Assembly (NCBI GenBank): GCA_036250195.1
Contig: JAVHZZ010000004.1
Span: 162,418,869-162,482,868 of the forward strand
DNA from: Mixophyes australis
Lineage: Eukaryota; Chordata; Amphibia; Anura; Limnodynastidae
DNA length: 64,000 nucleotides
Direction: 5' to 3'
Shown here: positions 1 through 10,900 of the stretch, piece after piece
How positions within the stretch are numbered: the first letter of the stretch is position 1
How the letters are laid out: every line of letters begins with the position of its first letter
Notes under the pieces: generated by a model
The model's input: only the letters and a program-made list of their open reading frames with translations
Database searches by the model: none
Told to the model about the DNA's origin: nothing
Translations under genes and position numbers: made by a program

Positions 1-313
1 GTTATGGCCAAGTAACATTTTTTTCTCATGGATAACTTTGTACAATAAGCATTACTTCTTTAGTAGGTATTTGCAGCATGGTAATTTAATAATTACTGCA
101 AAGTGACACCTATTTCTCAAGTGGTGTGTTCTTTTTCCTCATTTTAGCCATATATTGAAAACATAAAATGTCAAATTACCAAAGAGGGGACAGTTTTTTT
201 TTTATACAGGTTGCATATTGGCAGACTTGGGCACAAGTTACAATAATGTAGGATGGATAATGTACTGAATTTAAGTACCAGATAGACACTTTTTTGGAAC
301 CCGTGCAGTATTC

Positions 314-713
314 CATACAGGCAGGGCTGGATTAAGGGAATAAAGGCCCCTGGGCTAAGGGGGCCTCCATTCCCCCGTGAGGGCCCCCCCCCCCCCCCCC
401 GGGTGATCCGAGCCGCCCCCCCCCCTTCCCCCCGGTACTTACCTCCTTCTCCTCCTTCCCTGGCACGCTGTACTCTCTTTACTGAGGAGATCTCGTGAGA
501 GTGAGACTCACAAGATCTCCTCAGTAAGGAGAATACAGCGCGCCGGGGAAGTACTGCAGGGAAAGTGCTCCGCAGCACTGATCGAGCCGGGGGGCGCCCC
601 CGCCCCTGACCGATCAATACTGCTGCTGAGCACTTTCAAGGGCCCCCTGGATGCCATAGGCTCCTAGGCTGTAGCCCAGTTAGCCCTATGGTTAATCCGG
701 CCCTGCATACAGG
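314..713. mobile_element. hAT-type MITE with 8-bp target duplication
   Basis: The element occupies 322-705 and is flanked by identical 8-bp copies of CATACAGG (314-321 and 706-713). It starts CAGGGCTGGATTAA and ends TTAATCCGGCCCTG, a terminal inverted repeat of 14 bp with one mismatch. The CAGGG terminus and 8-bp duplication are hAT hallmarks. Inside are long C runs and an inverted repeat (about 481-529) built on GAGATCTC-like arms. It has no coding capacity; the long reading frame here on the minus strand is a by-product of GC-rich repeat sequence. Confidence 0.85.
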
Positions 714-3079
714 ACTATTTATAATAAACCCAAAAGAGGTACTTGGGGATTCAGGTACAAAGGAACAGGGATATATATGGGAAAGTGTACCCCTACTTGA
801 AATTTAAGGATATTGCATCACAGAGGAGTTTGCAACCACATATTACAAGAACGAAGGCTGAATGCTTTTATACAGGTGACATGCGCCCAAATTATCTTTC
901 TATTGTACAGTAGAGGATGGATTATACCTTATATTGAATGCATCTCCGTTTGTTAATAACCATTGTCCTAAATTCTGTATTGGAATGCTCATTTTGTGTT
1001 TGTTTTTTTTTTGTTTTTTTTTAATAAGAGAAAAGAAATGTGCAGGTGTCTCCCAAAGCTGCATCTTGTGAGAGGAGAGTGTTGTGTGACCGGTTGCGCA
1101 TTGAGGAGGGGATTAGGGAGGGGATAGGTGTGACCTGCCTAACTGAGGTAGATTTTTTTGGAGGTTGTATGAATTAGTCAAACGATGTATGAACAAATAT
1201 TGAACATTTAACATTGTTACTTTCTTAACATGGAAATTTATGCCACCCTCTCATTATTTCCATTATCATCAGCTCATTGAGGACATGAATAATATTATAA
1301 CAGACAGAGTACATGAGATGGGAGCATGACACTATGCAACATCATTCTGTGATAGGTCTAAAAAAGAACAATTTCAATGGTTAATAAAATATGAATTGTT
1401 TCATTGTATACACTACCAAAAGAGCTTGGTTGGTAGAGAGAATTTCTCTTTTAGGGAGTGAATATATATTACATTGTGTGAGACTGAATGTTTCTCACTT
1501 AGTTGCCTATCTAATTGCCACTCCCTTAAATTAGTATGGGTAAGTCATGGAGGAAAGGCTATATTATGGAGAAGAGAGGTGAGAGAGGAGCAAAAATAAG
1601 CCACTCTACCACCTTTCATCAGTTTTCATCACACATGCAATGTGGAACCAACTGTGAGGAGGTAGATTTCTTTGTTAATACAGTGTAATGTACTCACAGG
1701 CACATTAAAATGCATATGTTCCTGGTGTAACCATGTTTTACTTGAACAATGCTATTCTAATAGATCAGTTATATAAGTTGTGTGATAATAAATGTGCTCT
1801 AAATGTGTTATATACATTTCCCTTGAGCTCCCATGGCATTTGATGAGCTTTATGTGCTATAAGATGTTCTATTACATTTTTAAATGAATCTCTTTAATTT
1901 CTCAACTAGGAGTTAGATAGGAACTGCTGTATGTAGAGTTTGAAATGGTTGTAAATTACTAGTCAATACATTCATTTTATAACATTTAATTCTGCTACTC
2001 CTTTACATGCATAACCTGGTTAAATCTGTTGTATGCGATTGCGAGGGCACTTCTAAATACCATACCATTTAAAAGCTAAAACTGAATTGCAGTAATCTGA
2101 ATGTTACTTAATGTAATATTCAATGCTTTCAATTTTGAGCAATGAACTGTAAAATTAGAAAGCGTACTCAACTTGTTAATTTAAATGTGTGGTGGGTGAA
2201 GTTGGCACCAAAAAGAATTGCAGCATAGTGAAGCAGGGCTGCAATGATGCAATTTGCATGGCCACGCCCCTGCACTCTGCAACAGGATTTCCCCTCCGTG
2301 ATCTCCTGGAGGAATGATCTTATTTGTTGGCAAGTATATGATAGAGTCTCGTATGTAGAAAGGGATTTATTTCCTTAATGACATGTTTTAATAATATAAA
2401 CTAGTTAGACTTTCATATGCTGTACTTTTTTCAAAAGGTGCGTTCAGTAAGATTTCTTGCTCTGAAGAAAGTTTAGGAATGTCCATTTCCTGGATATAGT
2501 AGTTGATCAAAGTGTTCTGTCCTGTGATACCTAACCTGTGCCATCTTACCTAGCCTAGAGCATCACATGGATTATATAATTTTAAGCAATCATTTTCAAA
2601 TACATTTACTCTATTTTAGGACAAATAATGTACAACACACTACAAATTTTTTAGATGAATAAAATAACTATTAAGGTGATGCTGTTTTAAAATGCTGGCT
2701 AAAGATTTATCACACTTTTTGGCCCATATATAAAATGAGTTTCTGTAATGCCGTCTATACATTATGGAGCAGAAGAGTCCTATAATTGTATGTTCAATGT
2801 CAAAATATCTTGTACTGATATAGTTTTGTGTGAGCTTTCTAGGGTTTGAATGTCTTTTAGGAGACTTTCTTGTGTGAAGAGTGTTTTTTGCTATAGGCTC
2901 CTAAGTTGATCAAGATACCACTAATAATAGGTTTAAATCTCCCTTATGGTTGGTAAATAAACCTGTTTTCTATCATTAAGCTATGCAGTGGAATAATTGT
3001 TTACCTCGGTCGAGAGAGGTTAGGCACTGAAAGTTACTTGATTTAATTCATGCTACTGTTGGTAACTTCTTTTATGTGT
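714..3079. other. Intronic sequence, nothing recognised
   Basis: AT-rich sequence with oligo-T runs (about 1000-1022). A GC-richer patch at about 2208-2330 looks like a worn repeat but has no clear ends. No coding segment or RNA gene was seen. Confidence 0.6.
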
Positions 3080-3082
3080 GGG

Positions 3083-3181
3083 CAGCACAGTGGTCTAGTG
3101 GTTAGCACTTCTGATGTGAATGAGTTCTCTGCACAGCGCTGCGGAATTAGTGGCGCTATATAAATAAATGATGATGATTTA
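3083..3181 (+). repeat. Internally deleted retroposon of the 'gcgctatataaataaa' family
   Basis: The head reads ggcagcacagtggtctagtg, resembling a tRNA-derived promoter segment. The tail reads gcgctatataaataaatgat followed by GAT triplets. The central part of the family is missing. A longer copy lies in the opposite orientation at 60614-60790. From memory this family is abundant in frog genomes; the name and full length would need a repeat library. Confidence 0.6.
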
Positions 3182-3579
3182 AAATGTGAGTTCTTGTATG
3201 TTTGCGTTCATAATGATTTGCTCATTGCTGTTTTATATTGACACTACTGTTATATGTTGCACCTTTAGTCTCATGTTTGGGATGACACTCCGTGAAAGAG
3301 ATGGAGACCAAAGGTATGCCGTAGTTGGGACTGGGTATACTGGGTGGGGGTATCTCTACTTTTGAGTGTTTGGTTATCTTTGTATACATTTTTTAGAGAA
3401 GTCTTGTGTATTTTATAATTTGTTATCTTTGTAAGTTCACATCGGGTATGTATGCAGGCCCTGGGTGCACAAGGGACAGGAACAGGATTTGAGTTGGTGG
3501 TTAGCATCCCTTGCTAAGTATTTCCTATACCACATTTCAGTTCTTCGATGGCTGGGCTAATCCAGGGGTGGGTGGGCTC
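3182..3579. other. Intronic sequence, nothing recognised
   Basis: No feature could be supported. The region directly precedes the L1 remnant, and part of it may be unrecognisable L1 sequence. Confidence 0.4.
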
Positions 3580-5460
3580 TGCCCGTTGTCATTGAATATC
3601 AGAGGGCTTGCATAATCCAGATGTAGAATGGCTGGTAGAGACCCACCTAGAGGGTAGCAAGACTTCCCTCAAAGAAACAACGGTCAGGTGGGCTAACCTT
3701 GTGGTGAATTCTGCTAGCTGGAGAGGTGTGGCAATTCTAATATGTAAAAGGCTCGGTTTCATGCTGGAACGTGTACAAATTGACCCTGTGGGCCTCTTCC
3801 TTTTTTTTTTTTTTTTTTTCCACGCACTGATAAACTCCTCTGCGCTGAGTATAATCTGTCTACATCTCCTTAGCAGCAAAGTTCTCAAATAGTGTAGCAC
3901 TTTTATGGCTTTATCTCTTGAGTCACCTCTTTTATGTATAGGAGACTTTAATGATGCAGTGGACGAACAGAAAGATTGTTTGTAAGAAAATTCCCTACCC
4001 TTCACCCGTGGTGGCCTGACCTTCTCGCAGTTGCTAAATTAAATGGGCTTAGTGAATGTATGGTGGACTAATCAACCGAGTGCCAAATAATTTTCATGTT
4101 TTTACGTGATCTATCATTCATTCTCTTAAATCATTCATTCTCTTAAATAGGCCTGATGCTTATATTCTACCAGAGCAATTTGGCTAACGCTTATGGGGGC
4201 TATGAAACTGTTTGCAATGGGAGTGTTCCTTTCGGAGCTACTCTTAGTAAAATGTCAGAGCAGTTCAATATTTCATCTGCTCTTCTAACTTGATGTCTTA
4301 AGGTTTCAAAAGTTCAGGGCATCACTTGGAAAACCAGAAAACCATGCCACTTGTCCATACTTGAATACATAACAGTTCTGCAGACAGTTCCACTTTTTTG
4401 CCCAACAGTATATTGCCTTAAAAAAGTCATATAATAAGGCTAAATATCTTACCCAATGTGCTGGTGACTTGTAGCTTGATTAGAGATCATACTCGCACTG
4501 GGATTCTTGCTATGGACGTCTGCTACGCCACATGTCTTTCCTATGTGTTTTTGTGTGTAGGTAACCATGTTTTCCAAAGTGAATCTAACAATTGGTTATG
4601 AGCGATACAATTTATTTATTAACAAGTATTAGCATACAGATATGGCTAAAAATGGTATGTATATAGAATTAGAACGAAGTGAACTTTCCTTACAGTGGAG
4701 CACTCATTGAATGCAATTTCCTCTATGCGTTATGTGGAATGCAGGATTTCCGGGTATCGGCTGGCAAGTTGTAAAAGTTGTGCAATAGATGTTTAGTTAA
4801 CCCTTTTCCAAGCATGCCCATTATGCTGAGACTTATATGAGAGGCAGTTTGCTGGCTTATTTGGAGAGAGAGGAAGTTGTGAGAATACCTGTACTAACTC
4901 TGACAATCAAGGCAGAAAGCAGCATGACATTGATAGTACCTCTGTTTTTTAAAAAATACTGCAATGAACTGTACACTTTGCAGGTTCAGTATACCTATGT
5001 TGACCTAGTTGCCTATTTGGATGGTTTTGATCTGTCATCACTTTTTTACAATAGAGGTTTTCTTGATGCTCCCATTACCTTGGAGGAGAGAGACCTGGCA
5101 ATCACATCCTTTCCAAATGGCAAGGCTTTATGCTAGATGAATTGCACAATAATTTTTATAAAAATCATAAAATATTTTATTTTCCCAAACTTAAAACCGT
5201 CAGTGTGTTTCATGATGATGGGATGATGTCTCAAAGGCTTTTAGAATTGTGATTTCCAAGCCCAGTAAGGACTTTCTGTATCCTGACTCCTATAGGCCAA
5301 TATATTTGTAGTACCCAGATGTTAAGATAATGATTAAGGTCATGGTCCTGTTCACTAACAAGGTCAAGATTGAGGACAGAGCTGGATGGCCTTAGTTTTC
5401 ATAAATGGGTGGGACTGGTCACCAAAACTGTGCGCCATGAACGTTTTTGTTTCAGCAGGA
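3580..5460 (+). pseudogene. Degraded L1-type LINE ORF2 (endonuclease and start of reverse transcriptase)
   Basis: Frame-broken fragments in order along the + strand match an L1-like ORF2. The endonuclease region shows ETHLEG (about 3639) and GVAILI (about 3725), then GDFNDAVDEQKD at 3941-3976, the GDFN motif of apurinic-type endonucleases. A linker follows. The approach to the reverse transcriptase shows ITLEERDLAITSFPNGKA (about 5071-5130) and DSYRPI (about 5283). Stops and shifts separate the pieces and an oligo-T tract interrupts at 3800. The RT core with its catalytic aspartates is not recognisable. This is an old dead copy. The family is L1/Tx1-like rather than CR1-like, judged by the PNGK and YRPI context. 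Confidence 0.7.
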
Positions 5461-5988
5461 ACTGTGAAACAAAATATACACATGTCTTGTCAAAATGGGT
5501 CTATACTCGATATATGGTTGTAGGGGGTGTAGCGTCTCTTCTTGAGTGTCCTGTCCAGTTACACTCCTGAGTATCCTCCTTACATTAACAGTTACTAAAT
5601 TGAGTACATCTGAACACATGATGTACTTAAAAAAAGATACCAGTAGATACTTTCTCTACAGTACAAATGTCTTTTTGGGTCTTATTGTTTTAGGTATGTT
5701 GTGTTTTCTAATTTGGGGCTTTTCAGAAATTCTAAGATTAACTTTGGGTAGTCAGTTAACTGAATGGACTTTTTATAAATTCTGGTTTTTTTTGCAGTTT
5801 ATCTGTTCTTGGACTATAATACATAAGAAATTAACTGCATACTGTATGTAAGGAGAAGTAGAGTAATACATATTTATGTCTGTTACTCCAGCTGGATATG
5901 CAAATTTCAGGAGCAAAAAAGCAGATTTAATTAGGGGTTAACATTTACTGTTTTCGTGGTTTACATGCACTTAGTATTACTCCCAATT
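5461..5988. other. Intronic sequence, nothing recognised
   Basis: A + strand open stretch of about 100 codons at 5546-5851 is AT-rich and hydrophobic by composition. It resembles no family known to me and is not taken as a gene. Confidence 0.4.
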
Positions 5989-7693
5989 TACTACTTGAGA
6001 GATTTTTTTTTTATTTTTTTTTCCAATCATGTGGTTTTATTGAAAGATTTTTTTTATAACACATATAAATATTATAAAAAAAAACCTGACATGTTACGCT
6101 AACAAGTATTTGCTAATCTAATCATTGAATTGACATATTAGTTTTCAAGGTTACAAATATTGTAACAAGTTAGGTAAATGTTTAACTATAGGATATAAAC
6201 AATTATTAACGAAAGGGCTGACATAATAGTAGGTGTTACAATACAGTGATGTGAAACATAAATATCTGTGTCAGTGGATAACTTAACACAGCATATAAAA
6301 CAGAATTTCTGTACATTTAGTAATATAGCTCAGGAAAACACATAAATAGGTGGATGTGCAGGACAAGGGTAACCAGGGACCCAGATAGAGAAGCCTGTGA
6401 ATATACTAGTCAGGGGGCACAATAACTTCCCCATCTCCAGAATGTCTTCTATACTTGGAGTTGTACCAGTGAAACCATATCTGATATTACTTATGACTGC
6501 CACCTTTTAAGCTTGTTCATTTAGCGGTTATGGCCCATACCATCATTTACGAGAGCTCGTTGTTTTAGAAGTCCGGGGAATCTGCAGCAGTCCATATACG
6601 GACTATTATGAATTTTGCTAGTGTCAGCAGAATAAAGATATATTTGTAAATTGATTTATTTAGGGTATTCTCTAATAAAATGCCAAACAGACAGATCAGC
6701 AGGACAGGCTAGGCTGGGGGGCCATCTGCCTCCCAGGCCGGTCCTATAGTGGACTACCTTGGGCTGGGTCACTGGGCCACCTGCATTTTTTTCCCTTTAA
6801 AATAGGCTGTTGAGTCGAGTCTTGCCCTCTGGGCCAAAATTTGCCAGCCTTTCCTGCATATCAGAGAGGGGGGGCACCTGGTACAGTGTCAGAAATACAT
6901 CTCCATATATCTGCCCAAAACCGTTGAGGTGACGGACAGTCCCACAACAGGTGCCAGAGGTCACCATCATGGGAACCACATTTAGGACAGCTAGTGTCTT
7001 GTCTACCACCCGTTTTAAACAGAGAAACTGGTGTAAGATATACCCTGTGGAATACAAATAAGTGAATCTGTTTGAATCATCAGATGCAGGAGGTGACGTT
7101 CTGAAGGCTTTAAAGTGCCTGAGTCCAGTCTTCATCAGAGAGCAAACCCAGGTCAGCCTCTCATTTAATTTTAAGATGGAATAATCCATCGGGGTAAAAT
7201 TCAGAATTAAGTTCATTGTATAGGGTGGAAAACATTGTCCTTCTTCTCATAGTAGATAGTAATAGTTTAATAGGGGAGATTGAGATTAGTGGAGGAGAGA
7301 CAGGAAATAGAGAATGAATTACATGACACAATAGTAAATAATGGAAAAAAGTAGAGATGGGCAAATCAATTCTTGTTTAAACTGGACAAGAGATTTAAGT
7401 GCACCATCACAGTAAATATGTCCCAGTGTAGATGCACCATATTTGCACCATATATTATCGTGAGAAATTTATGTAATTCCCACAGATTGCCATTATACCA
7501 GAGAGGTGTATCGGGGTCATATCCCTCCCCACCTAAATTTATATGAGCTAACGACCATACCTCTGTTGCTTGTCTGATAATGGGGTCTGTTCTCCTCACT
7601 TCTCTGCCCGCCATGAGTGTCTGAAGTGGTGTGTTAGATGACCCCGTCTGCTCAGCCAGGAACCCCACCAAGGCACTATACTACTTGAGAGAT
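5989..7693 (-). mobile_element. 5'-truncated L1-type insertion with 15-bp target duplication
   Basis: Identical 15-bp copies of TACTACTTGAGAGAT flank the element (5989-6003 and 7679-7693). On the minus strand it ends in a poly(A) tract, seen as the T-rich run after 6003, so 6004-7678 is a retrotransposed LINE that lost its 5' part. The coding remnant (about 7671 to 6797) is the C-terminal part of an L1 ORF2. It includes the typical cysteine/histidine cluster (CPKCGSHDGDLWHLLWDCP in translation, about 6931-6990) just downstream of YLTPVSLFKTG. Frameshifts occur near 7440 and between 7216 and 7160. The rest, down to 6020, is 3' untranslated sequence. The exact duplication shows a normal target-primed insertion; the frameshifts show it is not recent. 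Confidence 0.88.
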
Positions 7694-8295
7694 GGTTGAT
7701 GTGTAGCATGTCTGCAATAGAAGTAAAATACTGGAACCTCATTTATTAAAGAATATTTTCTGTCTTTAACATAGCATTAACTTTATTAAAACAGATGTAT
7801 TGTCAGCAGGTTTGAGCAGAAAATAGTTAAGTTTTTATTCATAACAAACAAGTAGGCTGCTGACTCCTAAACTGGGTGATAATATTAGGAAAAATTTTAA
7901 GTATCCTTTTTATTCACATTCTAAATTTTGTGAGGGTGGCAAACATAGCTACTATTTACAGTGTATACGTCCATAGTAGTTCAGTTAATCTTAACTGTCC
8001 CTGTACAGTAAAGGAATATGGAAGATATTTCTTCTTTTGAGTGTTAAGAAATAGATTCTTCTATATTTTATATATACATTCGTAGCTGCTGGAATAAACT
8101 ATTCAAAAGATTATTTAACAAAACTTTCATACAATATTTTCTAATATTTATCTATCACGTTACCCCAGTTTTACCAATCTTTGTGGTGTTACTCTTCTGC
8201 TGACCTACATGGCATATGAGTAATTTTTTTTTTGTGACACACGAATGTTAAAATATTAGAATAAATAAAAACAGAATCATTAATACATATATGCA
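7694..8295. other. Intronic sequence, nothing recognised
   Basis: AT-rich, with no feature that can be supported. Confidence 0.5.
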
Positions 8296-8776
8296 CAGGG
8301 GCAAACGCAGGATTTGTAGAGAGGGGTTTTCATGCCACATCACCAGTGGGCGTGACCAGCATGCTTTGGGGAGTAGCTATGATTATAGACAGTGCTTGGC
8401 TGCTCTCCAACTCTTCCTATCCCCATCATATACACGGGCAATGCTGCGTGCACTACTGTTAGGGGCACACAGCTCTCCCTTTTTGAGCAGAGCTGTGTGC
8501 AGTGAGACATACCTCCCAACTGTCCCTACATTCAGGACAAAGTCCTGACTGAGTGTGTCAGAACAGTTGACAGACTGTCCTGCTCCCTCCTACCTGTTCT
8601 TGCTGCTTTCAATACTTGTTAGGGAGAGATGGCTGTGAACAGTGCAGACAGAAAGGATCTGCACACAATCTGCAATGTGGTCCCGGGGCAGGGTCCAACC
8701 ACCTCAAGCGTATAGTACCCCAGGCCGGGAGGGGGGTTTCCAGGCACTAGGAAACCCCTCATCGGTTTGCCTATGA
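8296..8776. mobile_element. Probable MITE beginning CAGGGGCAAACG
   Basis: The left end reads CAGGGGCAAACGCAGGA and the right end TCATCGGTTTGCCTATG. These are imperfect inverted copies, and AGAGGGGTTTTC and GGAAACCCCTC lie just inside them. Flanks are TATATGCA and ATGCATAT, too diverged to call a clean duplication. The middle (about 8505-8640) carries the cataCCTCCCAACTgtcc motif and a gacagactgtcctgctc block that recurs at about 42090, so it may be composite. Confidence 0.5.
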
Positions 8777-9825
8777 TGCATATTTGAAAATCAAAGAGAA
8801 CTACAGCTAATTTGTGTCGTTTGCACTTACATATAATGCTGTTTGAATTCTTGGAGCAAATCTAGTCTAGCATTTGACACCTAAATGTGCTGTGACACTG
8901 GTTGCGTATGACAACAATTTTCTTATAATTAGATAACAGACACTTATATTGAATACTAGACATTAAGTAGCTTATAAACAGGCCTAGGTATTATTAATAA
9001 AACAATAATGCTGTCCCAGATTTAATTTAAAAAAAAAACAACGTATTGTGGAATGCATTCTGCTAGTAGGTATCATACAGTCCTCATGATCAGGGTCTAT
9101 TGATTAAAGGCCCCAATAATATAATGTAATTTAATAACCTAAGTGGCACACCTGGTTCCCTTAGTACAGTAAGGTATATTTTAAATGTGATCTTTAAACC
9201 TGCCAGGCCTAATAGTTCACTCTTCCAGTACTGAAACTATGTATAGGGCACTGGTGTTAAGTTAGCAACTGATTTGCCCGGAAGGCGTCCCTCACAACAG
9301 TCTTCCAATGTTTTCCTATCACCATATGTGCATATATATAAAAATAGCAGCTGCTTTCATTTTTCATTCTATATCTAACTTCCACACACTGTGCTTTTTA
9401 TGTGATTTCATTGTGTCATTACTAGATTTTTGTTCCAGGGAATAGGACATTCATAAAACAAAAGAACGCTTTGGAGAGAACAAATAAGGTGGTTGCATGG
9501 AAAATTACAGTCTCTGTGGAAGCTATTGTTGTCACCCACATTATTTCTTTAGTTGGTCCAGCTTTACTTATTTTTATTCTGTTTGAACAGCACCTTCTGT
9601 GACACCTGTGTAACAAAATCTGGTTTTAATATTTTGTTTTAAATGCAGTGAGACAAAAGGCCAAAAATACAACTATATTCGCCTTGAATGATATTCCATG
9701 AAATTATACAATAATTATGATTATTTCATGCAAGTCTGAAGTTTTATCAGGAAAAATATATATAAATTTTAAGTCTAATATCTTAGGTTGTTAGGTTTCA
9801 GTATTCAGAATATTCCCCTTCAAAA
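8777..9825. other. Intronic sequence, nothing recognised
   Basis: AT-rich intron without a supported feature. An A run lies at 9030-9038. Confidence 0.5.
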
Positions 9826-10438
9826 CTTCACTGCAGGGCTTGATTAAGGCTCTGGCCACCCTAGAATAATACACTTGTATCACCCTCTTACCCCCCACGC
9901 CAGGTTAATACACGGTAGGTAAACGTGAACCTGTCCTTAATTTGAAATCAGTCTTCCCCCACCCGCCCACCAATGTATTTGTTCCTGTGTTTTCAAAACT
10001 CAGCTCCACTTGGCTTTTTTAAAGGGTCACAGCAATTTTTGACACACATTTTGTTTTCTTTAAAACCAGTATAGCAGAGTGGAGGCAATAACTAGCGTTA
10101 CTGAGGGTGAAGATGAAAAGGGGGCTGTCTCTTTGCACCTGTTACCATTTTTGTCCCTCCTAAACGCTCAATCTCCCATCGCTGAAGGATGACTCATGGT
10201 AAAGGCTGAAGACCATGTGAATTGGTCAAGATTAAAACCTTACTATATATTTTTTTCATGTTTTCTTTTTACTTTGGAGAAAAACTATTCTCTTTTTTAT
10301 ATTTTAAAATGATTTTCATTTTATACCTCTCCCTTTCACAGTTTTGCATCCTCAAATTTCTTTGCACCCCTTCAAAAATCCTTAGGCCCAAGGCTGAAGC
10401 CTAGTCAGCCTACTGGATAATCGGTTCCTGCTTGACTG
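9826..10438. mobile_element. hAT-type MITE with near-perfect 8-bp target duplication
   Basis: The element occupies 9834-10430, starts CAGGGCTTGATTAAGG and ends GATAATCGGTTCCTG, diverged terminal inverted repeats. The flanks are CTTCACTG (9826-9833) and CTTGACTG (10431-10438), 7 of 8 identical. It has the same terminal style as the element at 322-705, but length and interior differ. No transposase coding was seen. Confidence 0.7.
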
Positions 10439-10479
10439 TCGCCAATATGTACCACACACTATTGGTAGAAATATCTGTT

Positions 10480-10900
10480 TTCTCCGGAGATAGGACTTTT
10501 CCCTATCTATCAAGGGTTTATCCCCCACCAGTAACAAGATTCACTGTCTTTTCTCAGGAAAGCACAGGGAAGCCTATTTAACAAAGAGATATTCAATAAA
10601 AAAAAAGCTTTATTATTTAAATAAAGCATATTTTTCATCTGGGAATATTATTAAAATTATTATATTTTTATTTTAAAAAAGCATGTTTTATATGTATATA
10701 TTTAAGCATCTTTGTTTGCAGGTCTGGGCTTTCAGTTCTGCAGTGCATTCGTGAACCAGCTAGCTGGGTCACACATATGCATATACCTGGCCCAGTGAAG
10801 CGGTGCAGCTGCGTATCCATCAGCTGACATGGTGATATTTTATTAATAAATGATAGTAATAGGAGGTTTTCTATCGCTGTAATAAGCGTCAATAGAACAC
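10480..10900. repeat. Relative of the MITE at 30211-30716
   Basis: Shared blocks include agcctattTaa, gatattcaat, aaagctttatt and, most clearly, aggaggttttctatcgctg (about 10859-10877), which also occurs at 30642-30660 in the same order. The ends were not resolved. Confidence 0.5.

Noticed and set aside
171..617. Minus-strand open frame of 148 codons
   Set aside because: It lies across the GC-rich hAT MITE with C runs; composition is low-complexity Arg/Gly/Pro and it crosses the element's boundary.
5546..5851. Hydrophobic + strand frame of 101 codons
   Set aside because: The hydrophobicity follows from T-rich composition; no signal, homologue or gene context.
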